From Chromera velia (taxonomy: Eukaryota; Sar; Chromeraceae): a stretch of 56,915 bases of DNA. Positions 1 to 19,863 of this stretch are shown in pieces. Under the pieces are notes generated by a model that was given only the letters and a program-made list of their open reading frames with translations, was not told the DNA's origin and made no database searches. Positions within the stretch are counted from its first letter, which is position 1. Each line of letters starts with the position of its first letter. The DNA lies in assembly GCA_018398765.1 (NCBI GenBank), contig JAHBMJ010000097.1, forward strand, positions 1 to 56,915. Reading direction: 5' to 3'. The translations under genes were made by a program, and so were the position numbers.

Positions 1-1840
1 CGCGCGTAGTAAAGTCAGACCCGGTCAGGAAGTGCGTGACCGTGCGCAAATGCGAGCGACTGAGAGCAAAATGCAAAACGTGCAATTGAGCTCAAAAAGT
101 AATTCTTCACATACATGCAGAAAAATAAATGAAAGAGACTTGGATCGGAAAGAAACATTCAGAAGTACCAGGAGTGGGAATGGTGGACTGTCAGACTTTC
201 TCTCCTGTAGGTACTGGACTGAAGTACTGACTGGCTGAACTTATTGTCTCACCTAGCAGTAATATATTGCGATAGACCGTACTGGACAGAAGGGAGCCAG
301 TAGACCAAACTAGACTGGACGGGACATAAACTTCGATCTGCTGTCCCTATACAAGGTTTGCAGCCAGGGTCCTTTCGGAAAAGACATGTCCGGACCAAAA
401 GACATCGAGTTGACAGCTGGTTGGTATGCACTTGTAACAGTCGCATTAGTCTGCTTTAGATAATCCAACTAATGTCATTGAAGAGTTAACTGTATGGCTA
501 GTCAGTCAGAGAAAAGAGAGCTCTGCATACAAGGAAGGGGGTTGCACATGCAGAGAAGAAGGCAAAAAAGTGAAATCTGCATTACATTTTTCCTCCCCTC
601 TGCTTCTTTCTACACATGCTTTTGCTACCAAAGGAACCAAAACAGCCATATTTTTGCTTCAAACCTGTCGGGTAATCTTTACAAAATATAGGGGATCTTC
701 AATCAAGTATCTAATTTTTAAGATGTCCACTCTCCAGAAGATCATATGTTGCCATATAGTAATGCATTCACACAAAACATAGAAAGTGTAAGCTACGTAT
801 AGTACTAGAGGCTCAATTACGATAAGCGTAGATCATAGGCAGACTCACATTAAAGTGTGACCTAGCAAAGTCAATCTGTTGATCCACTATTCAGACCAGC
901 CAACACCATGATCGAGAGACTAACACAGAACAACTTTCGCACGCAAGGTCAGACGTCATTTTATTCAGACTGAGCGTACGCAGCATTGTGAGGTCGGCAG
1001 CGGCCCTAGCGCGGCGCGACGCTCATGACAGGCCCACAGAAAGGGTCTGCCAGAGGTATACTGTTACTTGTTTTCCTTACCCGTTACATCTGTTCGACAG
1101 AATCTGCACCCGGGCCCTGTATTATGCACAGGCAAGGTCTCTGCTGCTGAGCTGTTTTATGCAAAAATCCATAAACGTTCCGGCTTCACGGTCAAAGCAG
1201 GTGTATGGAAGCTTAACTGAGAGAGGAATGTATGTATAGATGGAGGGGTCGAGTCGGACACGCTCACGGAATTCTACTGTGCGCAGCCCCGGAAAGCACC
1301 TGTGCATACAAATTTGTATTGGGTGACTCTTCATGATTCGGATTACCTACTAGTAGTCTGCAAACAGTCAAAGTGAGAAGGGGCAACTGGATGGGTCTCT
1401 GGCTTCGGTAACAGACCCTGACTCTGGAAGCCAAACCTAGAGCTAAACATTCCAGGGTAGCTCACACAAAGTTGAAAGATCGTTGAGACAAGAACTTTCT
1501 GTCCCCCCTGCCTCTTCCATTTAATGGATAAACAGATGGCTGAATCTCCCTTCTCCACCTCACTTCGACTTATAAAACAGATTACACGTGTTGTTCTTCC
1601 GTACTTGCCTGCGTGCCTGAATGTGTACATGAATGATGAATCTATGCCTATGATGGTTAATGCATAAATGAAAACTCTCCAATTCTCCCAACTCCCTGTA
1701 GTTTACGGACTTCAGAGTCTGGATATGCCCGTCCCTGACTAACGTGTCATACTTCTCGTGTAACGCCCTCCTCTCATGGGGGCTACCAAGGCGATGTGCT
1801 GTGTCCTTCTCTGCAGACACTCTATCCTGATTTACTTTAA
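1..1840. other. Spacer, no gene recognised
   Basis: I see no open frame with family similarity or consistent splice phasing here. Short frames exist on both strands, but their composition looks random. The MITE cluster begins at its right end. Confidence 0.5.
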
Positions 1841-1848
1841 CAGGCGGG

Positions 1849-2324
1849 ACCTCCCTGAACCTAACTACCACTTAAAAGTTTAAGCCGCATTTTTGGATAA
1901 GCTGACCTCCCTGAACCTAACTACCACTTGAAAGTTCAAGCCGCATTTTTGGATAAGTTTGAAAGTCCGTGCCGCAGGCGTGGATCATTTATGGTGTTTT
2001 GAAAGCTAAAGCTGCATATCTGGACGGTGTCTTGACCATCTACGCCGCAGGCGTGAACGGTCTCTTGAAAAAGGATGCCGCAGATAGAGATGATCTTAAT
2101 TATATTTTTTCAAATGGCACTTAAGTTTAGGGAGGTTGATAAGCTTGAAAGTTTGTGCCGCAGGCGTGGATCATTGATGGTGTTTTGAAAGCTAAAGCTG
2201 CATATCTGAACGGTGTCTTGACCATCTACGGCGCAGGCATGGACGGTCTCTTGAAAAACGATGCCGCAGATAGAGATCATCTTGATTATATTTTTTCAAG
2301 TGATACTTAGGTTCAGGGAGGTTG
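1849..2324 (+). mobile_element. MITE, outer copy interrupted by an inner copy
   Basis: The element begins ACCTCCCTGAACCTAA and ends TTAGGTTCAGGGAGGT, so it has terminal inverted repeats of about 25-30 bp. CAGGCGGG lies immediately left (1841-1848) and again right (2325-2332), an 8-bp target duplication. The outer copy is split: its first 55 bp (1849-1903) and its remainder (from 2138) flank a second complete copy of the same family. No coding sequence is present, so it is non-autonomous. An 8-bp duplication fits hAT- or P-like transposases, but the termini do not let me name the superfamily. Confidence 0.8.
1904..2137 (+). mobile_element. MITE, inner copy nested in the outer copy
   Basis: This 234-bp unit starts GACCTCCCTGAACC and ends TTTAGGGAGGTT. 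GATAAGCT occurs directly before it (1896-1903) and directly after it (2138-2145), an exact 8-bp target duplication made inside the older copy. Its interior matches the second half of the outer copy closely, including repeated GCCGCAGGCG and GCCGCAGATAG motifs. Confidence 0.82.
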
Positions 2325-2332
2325 CAGGCGGG

Positions 2333-7454
<5,122 letters not shown>

Positions 7455-8678
7455 CTGATTTGATCGAATGATTGATCTAATGATTGAAGGGTCAAATTGA
7501 TTCCTTCCTTCTGCCTTTCTTTCGGTCCACTGGAGGGAGGGAGAGGGAGGGAGGGAGGGTGAAAGAAAGAAAGAAGGGGTAAATCCCACGGATCCGGTTG
7601 GGGGCGGGGACAGGTTCATCGCTCGACTGATGCACTGACTGACTGACACACGGTCACGGACCAATGAAATGAGAAGCCAATACGTAGAGAGGCAGAATAG
7701 GGGGCGACCTGATCTGCGCTGCATGCATTTACGACAGGAATGCACACACACTCACTCACTCACACACACACACTCACACTCACGCACGCGTCCGACTCGA
7801 TCCGATCGATGGGCCATCCATCAACGCAAATTCAGCCCAAGGTCGGAATTCACAACCGCACTGTTGCCCTACGCTCTTCCACACATCACTATATCCATGA
7901 ATTCACGTGCATGCTTTCAAGCAGAATCAAAGTGAATTGCCGCGGGGACGTGCCTTGCTGCATGCGAAAAGGCCTTGTGGTGGAGGCGGCACTTGGCAGC
8001 TCGTCGATTGGCTCGAAATCAATCAAAGGAGGTGCCCTGTGCCCTCCTTTACTATAACGGCATCCATGGATACAGATTCTGCGTCGGATACAGTACTAGA
8101 TACAGTAACATCATTGTTCCCCTCTTGGTGAAAATTCCCTGGCATCATATATGCTAGCCTATATATATAGGTCCCATCATTATATATTATGATGATGTAT
8201 TGCATGTAACTTAATCCTAAACTTACTGATCGAGCTAGTGATCGAGGCGCGTAGTAAACCACATTCGTATTTATACAATTTTGGTTAAATGTTTATGAAA
8301 AGCTACTTATAGTCTAGCTTATAGTTGTAATTGGTCTATATCAGTGGGATAACTTAAACCTCATTTTCCTGATAATTATTTTTTTATAACCATTATTTAA
8401 AGAATAATAATTATTTTGATCATGAACAAAAATACGTTTCACAAGCCTTAGTGGGCTTAATCAAAGTTTTAAAACACATTATTTTAAGAACTTTGATTCG
8501 TTTTTCACCAAAAAACACGCCATAAATCTAACAAAATTTTATGGTAAAGTTGAGGCCCTTGAGGGTTTTGCATAATTATTATGGCTTATTATCAGTTTAA
8601 GATAATTATTATTGCTATTATCTAAATAATGGCCTTATTTCCTCCCCCATGAATGTGTGCTCTGGGTTGTCCTCATTG
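7455..8678. other. Spacer with short CA repeat, AT-rich toward the right
   Basis: No gene is seen. It holds a GGGA/GAAA-rich patch near 7540-7575, a CA-rich repeat at about 7740-7790, and an AT-rich stretch from about 8150 with short palindromes (for example around 8160-8175) leading into the retrotransposon. Confidence 0.5.
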
Positions 8679-8683
8679 ACTCC
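8679..8683. repeat. Target-site duplication (left), ACTCC
   Basis: ACTCC lies immediately outside the left LTR and is repeated at 14547-14551 outside the right LTR. This 5-bp duplication marks integrase-mediated insertion. Confidence 0.9.
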
Positions 8684-9221
8684 TGATGAATCCGCTAGTG
8701 GGCAAGCTAGCGAGCTATACGGGGCTCTACATACACACAACTTACTTGAGTCTACTTCAGTATTCGTTTGTCGGGTCCTTCATCGTCACTTCGAGTCGTT
8801 CTGGTAAGATCCTTTCTGTATGGCTTGTCAAGTAATTCTGGCTTCGCATGTATGCACGTCTGTATCGCTTTCTAAGTGAATCCAGATATAAACATGGATT
8901 CAACGTCATGTCTGTTTCTATCTTTCCATCTCTGTATGTTTACGCTTTATGCTTCTTTCTGATACTAAGATCAGTCTCACTTCTATTACTATCTGTTGTT
9001 GATATGTTGCTTTGACAGTGTTGCTACAACTGTGTTGTTTGCACCGTTAAGGCTGCCGCACGCCTGACGCACGCTCGGCGGGCTGTCCGTTCTGTGGGTC
9101 CGCTCCCGCGCGCGCCTGACGCACGCTCCGCGGGCCGTTCGTTCTATGGGTCCGCTCCCGCGGCCGCGCACGCCTGGCCCATCCCACGGCCCGTCACCAC
9201 TTTCTGAATTAGGGCACAACA
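8684..9221 (-). repeat. LTR (3' LTR of the element)
   Basis: This is a 538-bp terminal repeat, about 95% identical to 14009-14546 by eye (about 27 differences, of which about 25 are transitions). Read on the minus strand it begins TGTTGTGCCC and ends CATCA. One half holds GC-rich near-repeats around CGCCTGACGCACGCTC. Confidence 0.93.
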
Positions 9222-9237
9222 ACCACTCCCCCCCCTA
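9222..9237 (-). other. Polypurine tract of the retrotransposon
   Basis: On the minus strand the bases directly before the 3' LTR read AGGGGGGGGAGTGGT, the usual position and composition of the plus-strand primer. Confidence 0.7.
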
Positions 9238-9396
9238 ACTCTGCTCGTCCTCAAGCAGATTATGAAAAGAAAAGGACACAAGTCAACATGACATAAACCA
9301 CTTGACCTTCGGGCCTCCCGATATCCTGCCAGGTCTGCCAATCCATCAATGAATATCAACGCAACGGGGGAAATTCAATGAAATGACCAAGCGAAG

Positions 9397-9960
9397 TTAA
9401 TTAACTTGACACATGACTCTTTCTTTCTCCTTCTCAAAGTCCCGAACAAGATCAGGGGCCTCCACCTCCTCTTCTAGTATCCATGCGAAGGTACCGTTGT
9501 CGAACGAGACCCGGTACTCTTTCATTCCTTCTTTTTCTCAAACAACCAGAATGTAGGTGGGCTAAGGTTTCTCTCTCTTCTTGTTTTCAGCACTGCTTTC
9601 TTTCACTTCTTCTTTCTCCACCTCCAATTTATCCTCCAATCCTAATTCATCCAAAAGGTCGTCCTTATCGGGGTCTTCTCCGACCCGGAAAGATGACTTA
9701 GGGGTGCCTAGGGGAATTCTCTCTCCCCTTTCCTTCTCAACGGCTGACGTCCTTTCCTCAGTCTCTCTCTCTCCTCTCTTCACCGGCTGCTATAACATCA
9801 AACAATCCATGCTAATGACGTTTCTCTCTTTAAATTTCCTCCCAGAGGGTGAATGACAGCAATATGCGGTCGGTTGTGAGGAACCGCAACCACTACGAAT
9901 GTCTGCCCCTCTTCAAATTTCGTTACAAATTTCGGTTGTTTCCCCAAATTCGGCGTTGGC
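9397..9960 (-). pseudogene. 3' end of pol: charged tail after integrase
   Basis: A Lys/Glu/Asp-rich frame (about 9783-9562) continues through two stops into a segment with [19 protein letters not shown] that ends at a TAA at 9397-9399. This is where gypsy elements often carry a chromodomain-like tail, and the aromatic/acidic pattern is only loosely reminiscent of one. The frame differs from that of integrase, so at least one frameshift lies between. The two internal stops (TAG, TGA) fit C-to-T change. Confidence 0.55.
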
Positions 9961-9961
9961 T

Positions 9962-10684
9962 TCAGAGAAGTATACAATCTCCTGGACGGAATTTCTCTGT
10001 CATCTGAGGGGGATTCCTGTATTCTCTTGCCTGCCTTTCCCTTTCTGCCCTTCCTCTTGCCTTGTCAACTCTCTCAATCCGTTCCTGCCTGATGAATCCT
10101 GCATACTCGTCGTAACAGACAGGCGGTGCTCTCGCACCTTCGGGAACGGGCGTGACCCGAAGAATGCTCTGAGGGTCATACGCGAACACAAGACCAAAGG
10201 GAAAGTACCCTGTCTCTGCATGCTCCGTCGTTCTGTAGGAGGCTAGGAAGGGCTGTAGATACAAGTCCCAATCCCACCTCTCTTCATCAAGCTGTTTCTC
10301 TAACCCCTGCACTAAGGTTTGGTTGAATCTCTCTGGGATCGCGTTGCCCTGTGGATGGTAGCTGGTAGTGGTCAAGTGACGGGCTTTCACCAGCTTGAGC
10401 AACTCTTACACAATCTCTGTAAGAAAATTCGTTCCTCAGCCAGAAACAAGGGTCTCAATAAATCTATACCGACAGATGATTTCTTCGAAGAGGATCTTCG
10501 CGACCTTCCAAGCAGGGACCTCAGGCAATGTAAATACCTCAGGCCATCGGGTCAAAGCGCACGTGATGACAAGCATGAATCGGTTCCCCCTCCTGGACAT
10601 TGGAACGGGGCCGACCGTATCGATGCCGACTCGCTGGAACGGTCGGGAGGGAACGGGAAGAGTCTGTGGGTTTCGGCTCTTCGG
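9962..10684 (-). pseudogene. Retrotransposon integrase, inactivated
   Basis: This is the catalytic core of a gypsy integrase. GIDTVGPVP supplies the first Asp, and the region HPQGNAIPERFNQTL supplies the Glu. Where the family has its second Asp before GTNF, the sequence reads Gly followed by a TGA stop. Further in-frame stops follow the zinc-binding domain (TAG, 10682-10684) and lie shortly after GTNF (TAA). All three stops sit where a C-to-T change in CAG, CGA or CAA would make them. Catalysis is lost. Confidence 0.85.
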
Positions 10685-11650
10685 CTAATTCTTTCTCTCT
10701 TGACACGGTCGGCACTTGTACACCCACTCACGTGCGTCTTTTCTCAAACGGGGCCACCAGAATTCAGCGAAGAGTTGCTGAGAAAGTTTCTTGACTGCTG
10801 GGTGCCTGCCTATTGGGTGGTCATGATGCATAGTCAGGACGGTGCCCCTCAACACCGGAGGGACATATAGCTGCTCAGCCCCCCCCTTTTCATATCGATA
10901 GAGGAGCCTGTCCCTGATATCAAACGAATCCTCCTGCGCCATCACATTCTTGCGTCGGCTCATCTCCACTGGGAGTGTTCCTTCCTGCAAGTACCTGAAC
11001 AGATCAGAGGCAAAGGGATCAGAGGGAAGCATAGCCTTCACTTTATCCAAAAAGGGAACTGCCGCTGCCAGAGAGCTGACGCCCCCTACCTCTACCCCTA
11101 CAATCGATGCCTCCAGACTTGAACGAATCGGGATGCTCCCATCTACGGGGAGGTTGCAATGCCTGTAAAAAGGGGCTCCTGTGTCCACACTGTGCTCTGC
11201 AGGAAGCGGCACGCGCGAAAAGGAATCGGTATCTGCATGGGCTTTCCCATCCTTATAAAAAAATTTCGGTGCGTACTCCTGCAAAGCCCGAGCCCATTTC
11301 CCCACTCTCTCATTCGCCAGTTTGTTCTTCTTCATCGCTAGGTTCGGTTTGTGATCTGTTTGGACAAACACCACGCTGCCCAGCAGGTAGTGCCTCCACT
11401 GTTGGCAGCAGTAGACTGTTGCCAATGTCTTCCTCTCGTGTGCTCTGTACTTTGGTTCTGCTCCCACAAGCGCCCTGCTCGCATACGCCACCATTCTCTC
11501 TTTCTCATCCCTTACTTGCACAAGAACCCCCCCGATGGACACCTGACTAGCGTCCGGCTTTACGATAAATGGAGAACGCATGTCAGGGAAGGTCATGATC
11601 GGAGGCTCGGTAAGTCTCCGACGCAGGTCCTGAAAAGCTTCGTCTGCTGC
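10685..11650 (-). pseudogene. RNase H and integrase zinc-binding domain (pol fragment)
   Basis: The frame is open for about 300 residues. RNase H is marked by the DAS near the start, the Glu in AHERKTLATVYCC and the Asp in TDHKPNLA. After a linker comes the His-His-Cys-Cys integrase finger (HHDHP, GRH, CRPC) with the typical FWWPRLRKD between. It is in the same frame as the upstream reverse transcriptase, with a TAG where a Trp codon is usual. This domain order is diagnostic of Ty3/gypsy. Confidence 0.9.
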
Positions 11651-13990
<2,340 letters not shown>

Positions 13991-13995
13991 GGAAT

Positions 13996-14007
13996 GCTCT
14001 GCTACCA
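13996..14007 (-). other. Primer-binding site
   Basis: On the minus strand TGGTAGCAGAGC follows the 5' LTR after a single G. The TGG start and the GCAGAGC run resemble the site complementary to an initiator tRNA-Met 3' end. Confidence 0.65.
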
Positions 14008-14008
14008 C

Positions 14009-14546
14009 TGATGATTCCGCTAGTGGGCAAGCTAGCGAGCTATATGGGGCTCTACATACACACAACTTACTTGAGTCTACTTCGGTATTCGTCTGTCGGG
14101 CCCTTCATCGTCACTTCGAGTCGTTCTGGTAAGATCCTTTCTGTATAGCTTGTCAAGTAATTCTGGCTTCGCATGTATGCACGTCTGTATCGCTTTCTAA
14201 GTGAATCCAGATACAAACATGGATTCAACGTCACGTCTGTTTCCATCTTTCCATCTCTGTATGTTCACGCTTTATGCTTCTTTCTGATACTAAGATCAGT
14301 CTCACTTCTGTTGCCATCTGTTGTTGATGTGTTGCTTTGACAGTGTTGCTGCAACTGTGTTGTTTGCACCATTAAGGCTGCCGCACGCCTAATGCACGCT
14401 CGGCGGGCTATCCGTTCTGTGGGTCTGCTCCCGCGCGCGCCTGACGCACGCTCGGCGGGCCGTCCGTTCTGTGGGTCCGCTCCCGCGGCCGCGCACGCCT
14501 GGCCCGTCCCACGGCCCGTCGCCGCTTTCTGAATTAGGACACAACA
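14009..14546 (-). repeat. LTR (5' LTR of the element)
   Basis: This is the 538-bp partner of 8684-9221. By eye about 27 positions differ and only two are transversions. It should carry the element's promoter and polyadenylation signals, which I cannot point to individually. Confidence 0.93.
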
Positions 14547-14551
14547 ACTCC
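14547..14551. repeat. Target-site duplication (right), ACTCC
   Basis: It matches 8679-8683 exactly. Confidence 0.9.
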
Positions 14552-15613
14552 TCAAAGCCTTGCTAGTGGCTTGGGATTTAGCGTCACTAAATCTAGGATT
14601 TAACCCTCAATCATCATATCACATCACATCACATCATTTCAATAATCATTATTGAGTTATCTCAGTGATGTAGTAACTGGTGCTAGAATTTATGTTTAAC
14701 TTTAATTAATTAAAGTCTGCATGTTACTAAGCTTTCTAGTAAGCTTTAAAATTTAAATGTTTGTATAGAGAAGTTTTAAGAGAACCAGGTAAAGAATTTT
14801 TATGCATACAATTAAGACTATACAGTTGTGTAGACTAGTTTCTAGATCGACAACGACTAGACATGTAAACCATTAATTTATACTTAGCTGTTTATTCGTT
14901 TTTTTTCCTTAGCTAGTTCTTCAGTGAGGCTCATGGGGGGCAGTGACTTAAAGTTTGGCTCATGCAGTCAAATTTAACAACTGTTGTCTGAGTCTAGGTC
15001 TGAGCGTTATGCAAGTGTTATTCACGTGTTACAGAACTGTTGCTACATGTTGTTTATAGGTACGTTAAAAAAGTAAAAAAAACCAGTTAAAAAAAAAAAA
15101 GAAAATTAAAAATTAAACAACAGTTTAAAAAACTTAATTGAATTAAAGATCTCCTCTGATCACCGATTTTTTTTTTTTTTTTACGCTGAAAATTAATTTA
15201 TGCATGCAGCACCATGCATATAGTCCCGGGAATCCTGGCCACTAGCCCGGCAATCTTGCATGGGATTCTTGGCATGATTAAATTTTATCTAGGATTTTAT
15301 ATATTAAAGTAAAACTATAGTAGTACTATAATTTAGACTATAATTATAGAAACTAGACTTAAAGAACGCTTTTCGACTAACTCAAAATCTAGCTCAAAAT
15401 TTAATGAAAAAAGACTACAACTTGGACTAGAAGTAAAATTTACTATACTCTGAAACTTAAACTTACAATATCTTACAATGCTGTTTACTGTAAAATTTTA
15501 ATTATGTGAAACATTCAATGTGGTTAGTTTGGGGGTCAGTCATCGCCAAGGTCATTGCATGCAGTGACTGGTTTAACCGCCGTAATGACTGGTTTGAAAA
15601 AATATAGAACGAA
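14552..15613. other. AT-rich spacer downstream of seipin
   Basis: No gene is seen. The stretch is AT-rich with A- and T-homopolymers around 15060-15185. It is the 3' flank of seipin (minus strand) and should hold its 3' UTR. Confidence 0.5.
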
Positions 15614-18600
15614 CTAAAACGAGCTGCTTGGCCTGGAGACTACCGAGTCTCTGTCTTCTTCTTCGGCGCTTGCGCTCTGACTTTCTTGTCCCAACCTCTC
15701 TCCGGACCGCCTTTGCAGCAGCACGGACGTTGCTTCTTGACCTCTGGAGTGAGATCGCCCTTGTATTGTGGGCTCAGGAAGGCCTCTGCCGTCTCTGCCG
15801 TCTACACCGACCCCGGCTCCCCCAATGGGCACTGGAGGAGGCGGGGGGGCCGCTCGAGGGGCAGCAGAGAGAGACCCTCGAGAGGCGTGGCCTTGAAGCT
15901 GTCCCGGAACCCCCGGGGTGTCCCTAGGTGGCAGGGCCGCCTGACCGGCAGCAGCAGCCGCCGCCGAGGTGGACACGGCAGCTGCAGGCACCGGGGTGGT
16001 GCGTGTGGAGACTCTCCGCTCTGTCTGCCGGACGTTGACCTCCACGAAATATCTGCAGAAAGAAAGAAAGAGACACATGGACGCCGTGTGTGATCTGTTT
16101 TCAGTCTGATGTGGACGAGCTCTCTCTCCATCTCATCTGACGGAATGTCTTCTTTCATCTCTCTCTTGGCTCATCTCTCTCCCCCCCTCTCTCTCTCTCT
16201 CTCCCTCCCTCCCTCCCTCCCTCCCTCCCTGACCAGCAAAACATCAGAGAATACACAGAGAGAACCCGCAAGAGAAAGCAAATCTCCCCCTTCTGTCCTT
16301 CCCCGCCCCCTTACCCACCCGAGGCGATCTGCAACGAGTGTCGTTGGAGGAGTGATTCGCACAGGCTGCCTTGCTGCTTGACCGCCTCCTTCCCTGTCTA
16401 CAGAATCCCTTGGAAGCTCTGCTGCAGCTCCACCACCCCCCCCAGGAAGTCCAAATCCCTCTTGGCGCCTACTCTCGTCTCTTTCCCCAGAGGGCATCCT
16501 TCTCTCTTCTGATGACTTTCCTCTTCCTTGCCCAGATTCGACGACTTTCTGCGGTCTCCCTCGTGCACTCTCTCTCTCCTTCTCCACGCTCCCACCACCT
16601 CCGACAGCTGGAGTTCTTCCAACCCCACCACTTCCAGTGCTGCTGTCTGCATCCCAGAACACGCGGCTGTCCTCTGCAGCACGCGACTCGGCAGAAACGA
16701 AAGAGGCAAACGAAGACGAACTCCCCCCCCCCTCCCGACTTCCACGCGGACCTCTTTGCACGTCTCGTGGGACTCTCCGGCTGCTCACTCCATCGTCATG
16801 AGCAACAGCACCTGACGCACGCGGAGACCGTGGAGAATAAAATCCGTCTCTTTCAATCAAATTGCCCTTCTCTCTATCCTCCCCCTTCCTTTCATTCTCG
16901 TCCTCTCCATCTTGCATTTGTCCTCTTTCTCCCCGACAACTACCTCCTTCTTCTTCTTCCTGTGCAGAAACGAACCTCTCCCTTTCCCTCCCACCCCTTC
17001 CATCAAAATCATGCACACTTCGTCCAGACAGATTCGAAACGTGACCTCTCTCTCCTATAGCCTCCATTGCACCTTCCTCCGCCCTATTTCGGGACAGAGC
17101 TGCTTGCAAGGAAACCGGAGATTGCTCCCTCTCCCCTCCCCGCAGCAAACCCAAATTCACCCCTCCCCCTCCAACTGCAGAACGATGCAACACCGCAGCA
17201 GATGACGAACCCGCACACGCAGCAGCAGACACAGCAACATGATGAGATGGCGGATGGTCAATAGAGCCCCCCGGCGGTCGGAACCTTCCAATGGCATCAA
17301 AAGAGTCCACTGCGCCAACAGCGGCAGCAGCAGCAGACCCTGAGGACACCAGGAGGTCACCTCTATTCCCCCCACTCACATACCTTTCCCCCTCGCCCAT
17401 ACCACCCCCCACCGCTCCCGACGGCTGAGAGGGACTTCGGGGCTCTTCAACGAGTGACAGCGGCTCTTCCTGTCCCGTGCCCGCAGACAACGGGGCAAGA
17501 TCGCCTGACCGCATGGAAACGTTTTCCTCCTCTCCCTCTCCCTCTTCGGCAAGTTGTTCATCCTCTCCCTCCCCTCCACCCTCACCTCCATCCTCTCTAT
17601 CGCACTCACACTCTTCATCCTCTTCCCCCCCCCAGCCTTCTCCAGACACACGCGAACCCGCGCCTTCATCGGGCCAATCCCACCCAAATCCCGGGCCCCC
17701 AGTCCACATCGGAGGCATGCCGGGGCCCCGCCCCCCAGAGACGGCAGGGGGGGGGGGGACCCCATGCCCCTCCCTCTCGCCCTCCTGTCCACGATGAATA
17801 CCCTCCCACATATCCCCTCTCCCTCTCCCAACCCCCCCTCCAAATTCACATTCACGGGGGCCCATCCGAGACGACGAAACACCTAGCCCCGCCCCAGTAT
17901 GCCGGGCATGCCGCAACCCTAGAACGGGAACCCCCCCACCGACACCCCGGAGAACTCCCCCCCCGTTGTTGGGTGTGGGAGGTCGATGGGAAGGATGGGA
18001 AGTGAGACCTGGACCGCTGCCCGGGGGGGGACCGGGGGCCGGACTTCGCCTCAACCGAAGCTCACCCCCTCCTGGCTGCATGCGCCGATTCACTCGCCAT
18101 CGGCGGTCTGACGAAGCCGCAGAAGACGACAACTCATCTTCCCCGCCCCCCACTGCTTTCCTTCCCGACGTAGAAGGACCCCCCCTTGACATCATCGCAC
18201 CGTGCGACGGTCTGCGCTTCCTCTCTGCCCCCCCTCCTCTTCTTGCCGGGTCTCTGGAAGAACCGGAAGAAGAGGGGAGACGTGAACGCACAGGCTCGAC
18301 CGGTGCGACTGCAGGGGGAGAGGACGTTGCGAGAGGAGGCAGGGGTCTTGAGGGGTGCCCGAGGGTTCCTTGCAGCTGATGCATTCCGCTTCTGTCTGCA
18401 TGCCCTAATTGCAGAGCATGAAGAGGAATGGGTGCGGAGGCGGGGGGGCCCAAAGGAACCGCAGAGTGTGTGGGGGCTTGGCAACGAGTCACGACAACAT
18501 TCTTTCCCCCCCCCGCACCTGTTCCGAGTTGAACAGGAGCGGCAGGAGGGGAGGCAGCTGCAGGGGCAGGAGGGGAGGGGGTCTGCGTGCGCTCCTCTGG

Positions 18601-19863
18601 AACAGACAATCCCCCACCTGAAGCGGTCGCAAAAGGGGAAGCGGCAGGAGGCGTGGGCGAAAGCGACGGGACTGGTGCCCGCGTGCCTATCATACCCCCC
18701 CGTCCCCCTCCCCCTCCCCCTCCTCCTCCTCCTCCTGCCCCCCCCCGCCCGCGTGCTCCCCGTGTCTCTACTGCGGGTTGTCTTTGATTCCTCCCCTCTT
18801 GGATCTTTTCATACACCCACATGTCAACAACACCCAACACGATAATGAAAACGAAGACAGAACACCCGGTCAATACGCAGGTGAGTAAAAGATATGAAAT
18901 CCAAAAGTTCTCCCTCATGAACCATCGAACACCAGTAAGATGGTTCTCAAGGGTAACAACCCCATCAACAACAGTCAGGGGTGGCGTCATCTTCACAACT
19001 GCACGATGCAGCTGGTGGGGCCGAACAAGAGGGAGGGAATCCAACACACGGACTCTCACTGCTTGACCATCTCGGGCAAAACCAGTGAGAATGGGAAAAA
19101 ACCAAAACAATTCCACCATCTTCTTCCGCCATCTTGCCAAGTGTTGCGGAATGAAAGGCTTGGCAGAGTGTCCCACCCTCGCCCCTGTCTCATCAAAGAG
19201 CTCGATAGAGAACATCGCAGCCTCCATTTTGCTATTCCGTTCGGTATTCGGCAAAAAGCACTCCACCAAAATATCATAATCGTACCCAAGTGCCTTTAAA
19301 GCCGTCCTGTCTGGGAACCCAAAGTCCTCCTCTGAAGGACTGTATGCCCACCCTCTCTTTGTGAACCGCACATCTGCTTGAACAGTCGGGTTCACGAAAG
19401 GCACCCCGACACTCTTCCTCAGAGCATCGTCACCTGCAACACCCCCCTCCCCTGCCTTCGGAAACATGAGAGAAAGGTCATGCGACGGATGGAAGTCTGC
19501 TACTCCATATCCCTGCAGTCGCATGAGGTCAAAGTCCATCAATTGAAAGGCTCTGCTGGCATACTGTCGGTAGTCGAAGTTCAGCTGAAACCTCTGGAGC
19601 CTTTGGGGAATCACCAACCAGTAAAGGAGGCTATAGGATAGACTCCAGAACACAAAGGCACCAACGGCAAAGCCAATAATGACAGACAGGTGGAGGAACA
19701 CCACCGACGAGATCCAGAACAGATTGTACGTCGCATCTGCCCCGCCGTGTACGATCGTTCTCAACTCCTGCAGCCGTCGGTCAGTGACTTCTCGGAATGC
19801 AGTCACGTACGTCTGGATGATCTGGTTCACATACTGACGGGGAGATACAAGCAGCCTGAGCAT
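15614..19863 (-). CDS. BSCL2: Seipin with giant C-terminal extension
   Basis: Seipin is an ER membrane protein that assembles into rings at lipid-droplet contact sites. The model has two exons, 19863-16319 and 16052-15614, and about 1327 residues; the 5' splice site is CTCGG|GTGGGT and phases match. A short cytosolic N-terminus precedes membrane span 1 (about residues 49-87). The luminal beta-sandwich follows (about 155-310), with VPFVNPTVQADVRF, YDILVECFLPNTERN, SAKPFIPQHLARW and the hydrophobic helix LFWFFPILTGFA. Span 2 is about 317-348, after HLTGVRWFMRENF. The family usually ends soon after. Here about 975 residues of Gly/Arg/Ser/Pro/Glu-rich sequence follow, partly in the same 3.5-kb exon. 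The seipin assignment is strong; the exact 3' structure of the tail is less certain. Confidence 0.88.

Noticed and set aside
16371-18845. Many plus-strand frames of 60-229 codons
   Set aside because: They are antisense shadows of the GC-rich seipin tail, biased to Pro/Ser/Arg by the repeat composition.
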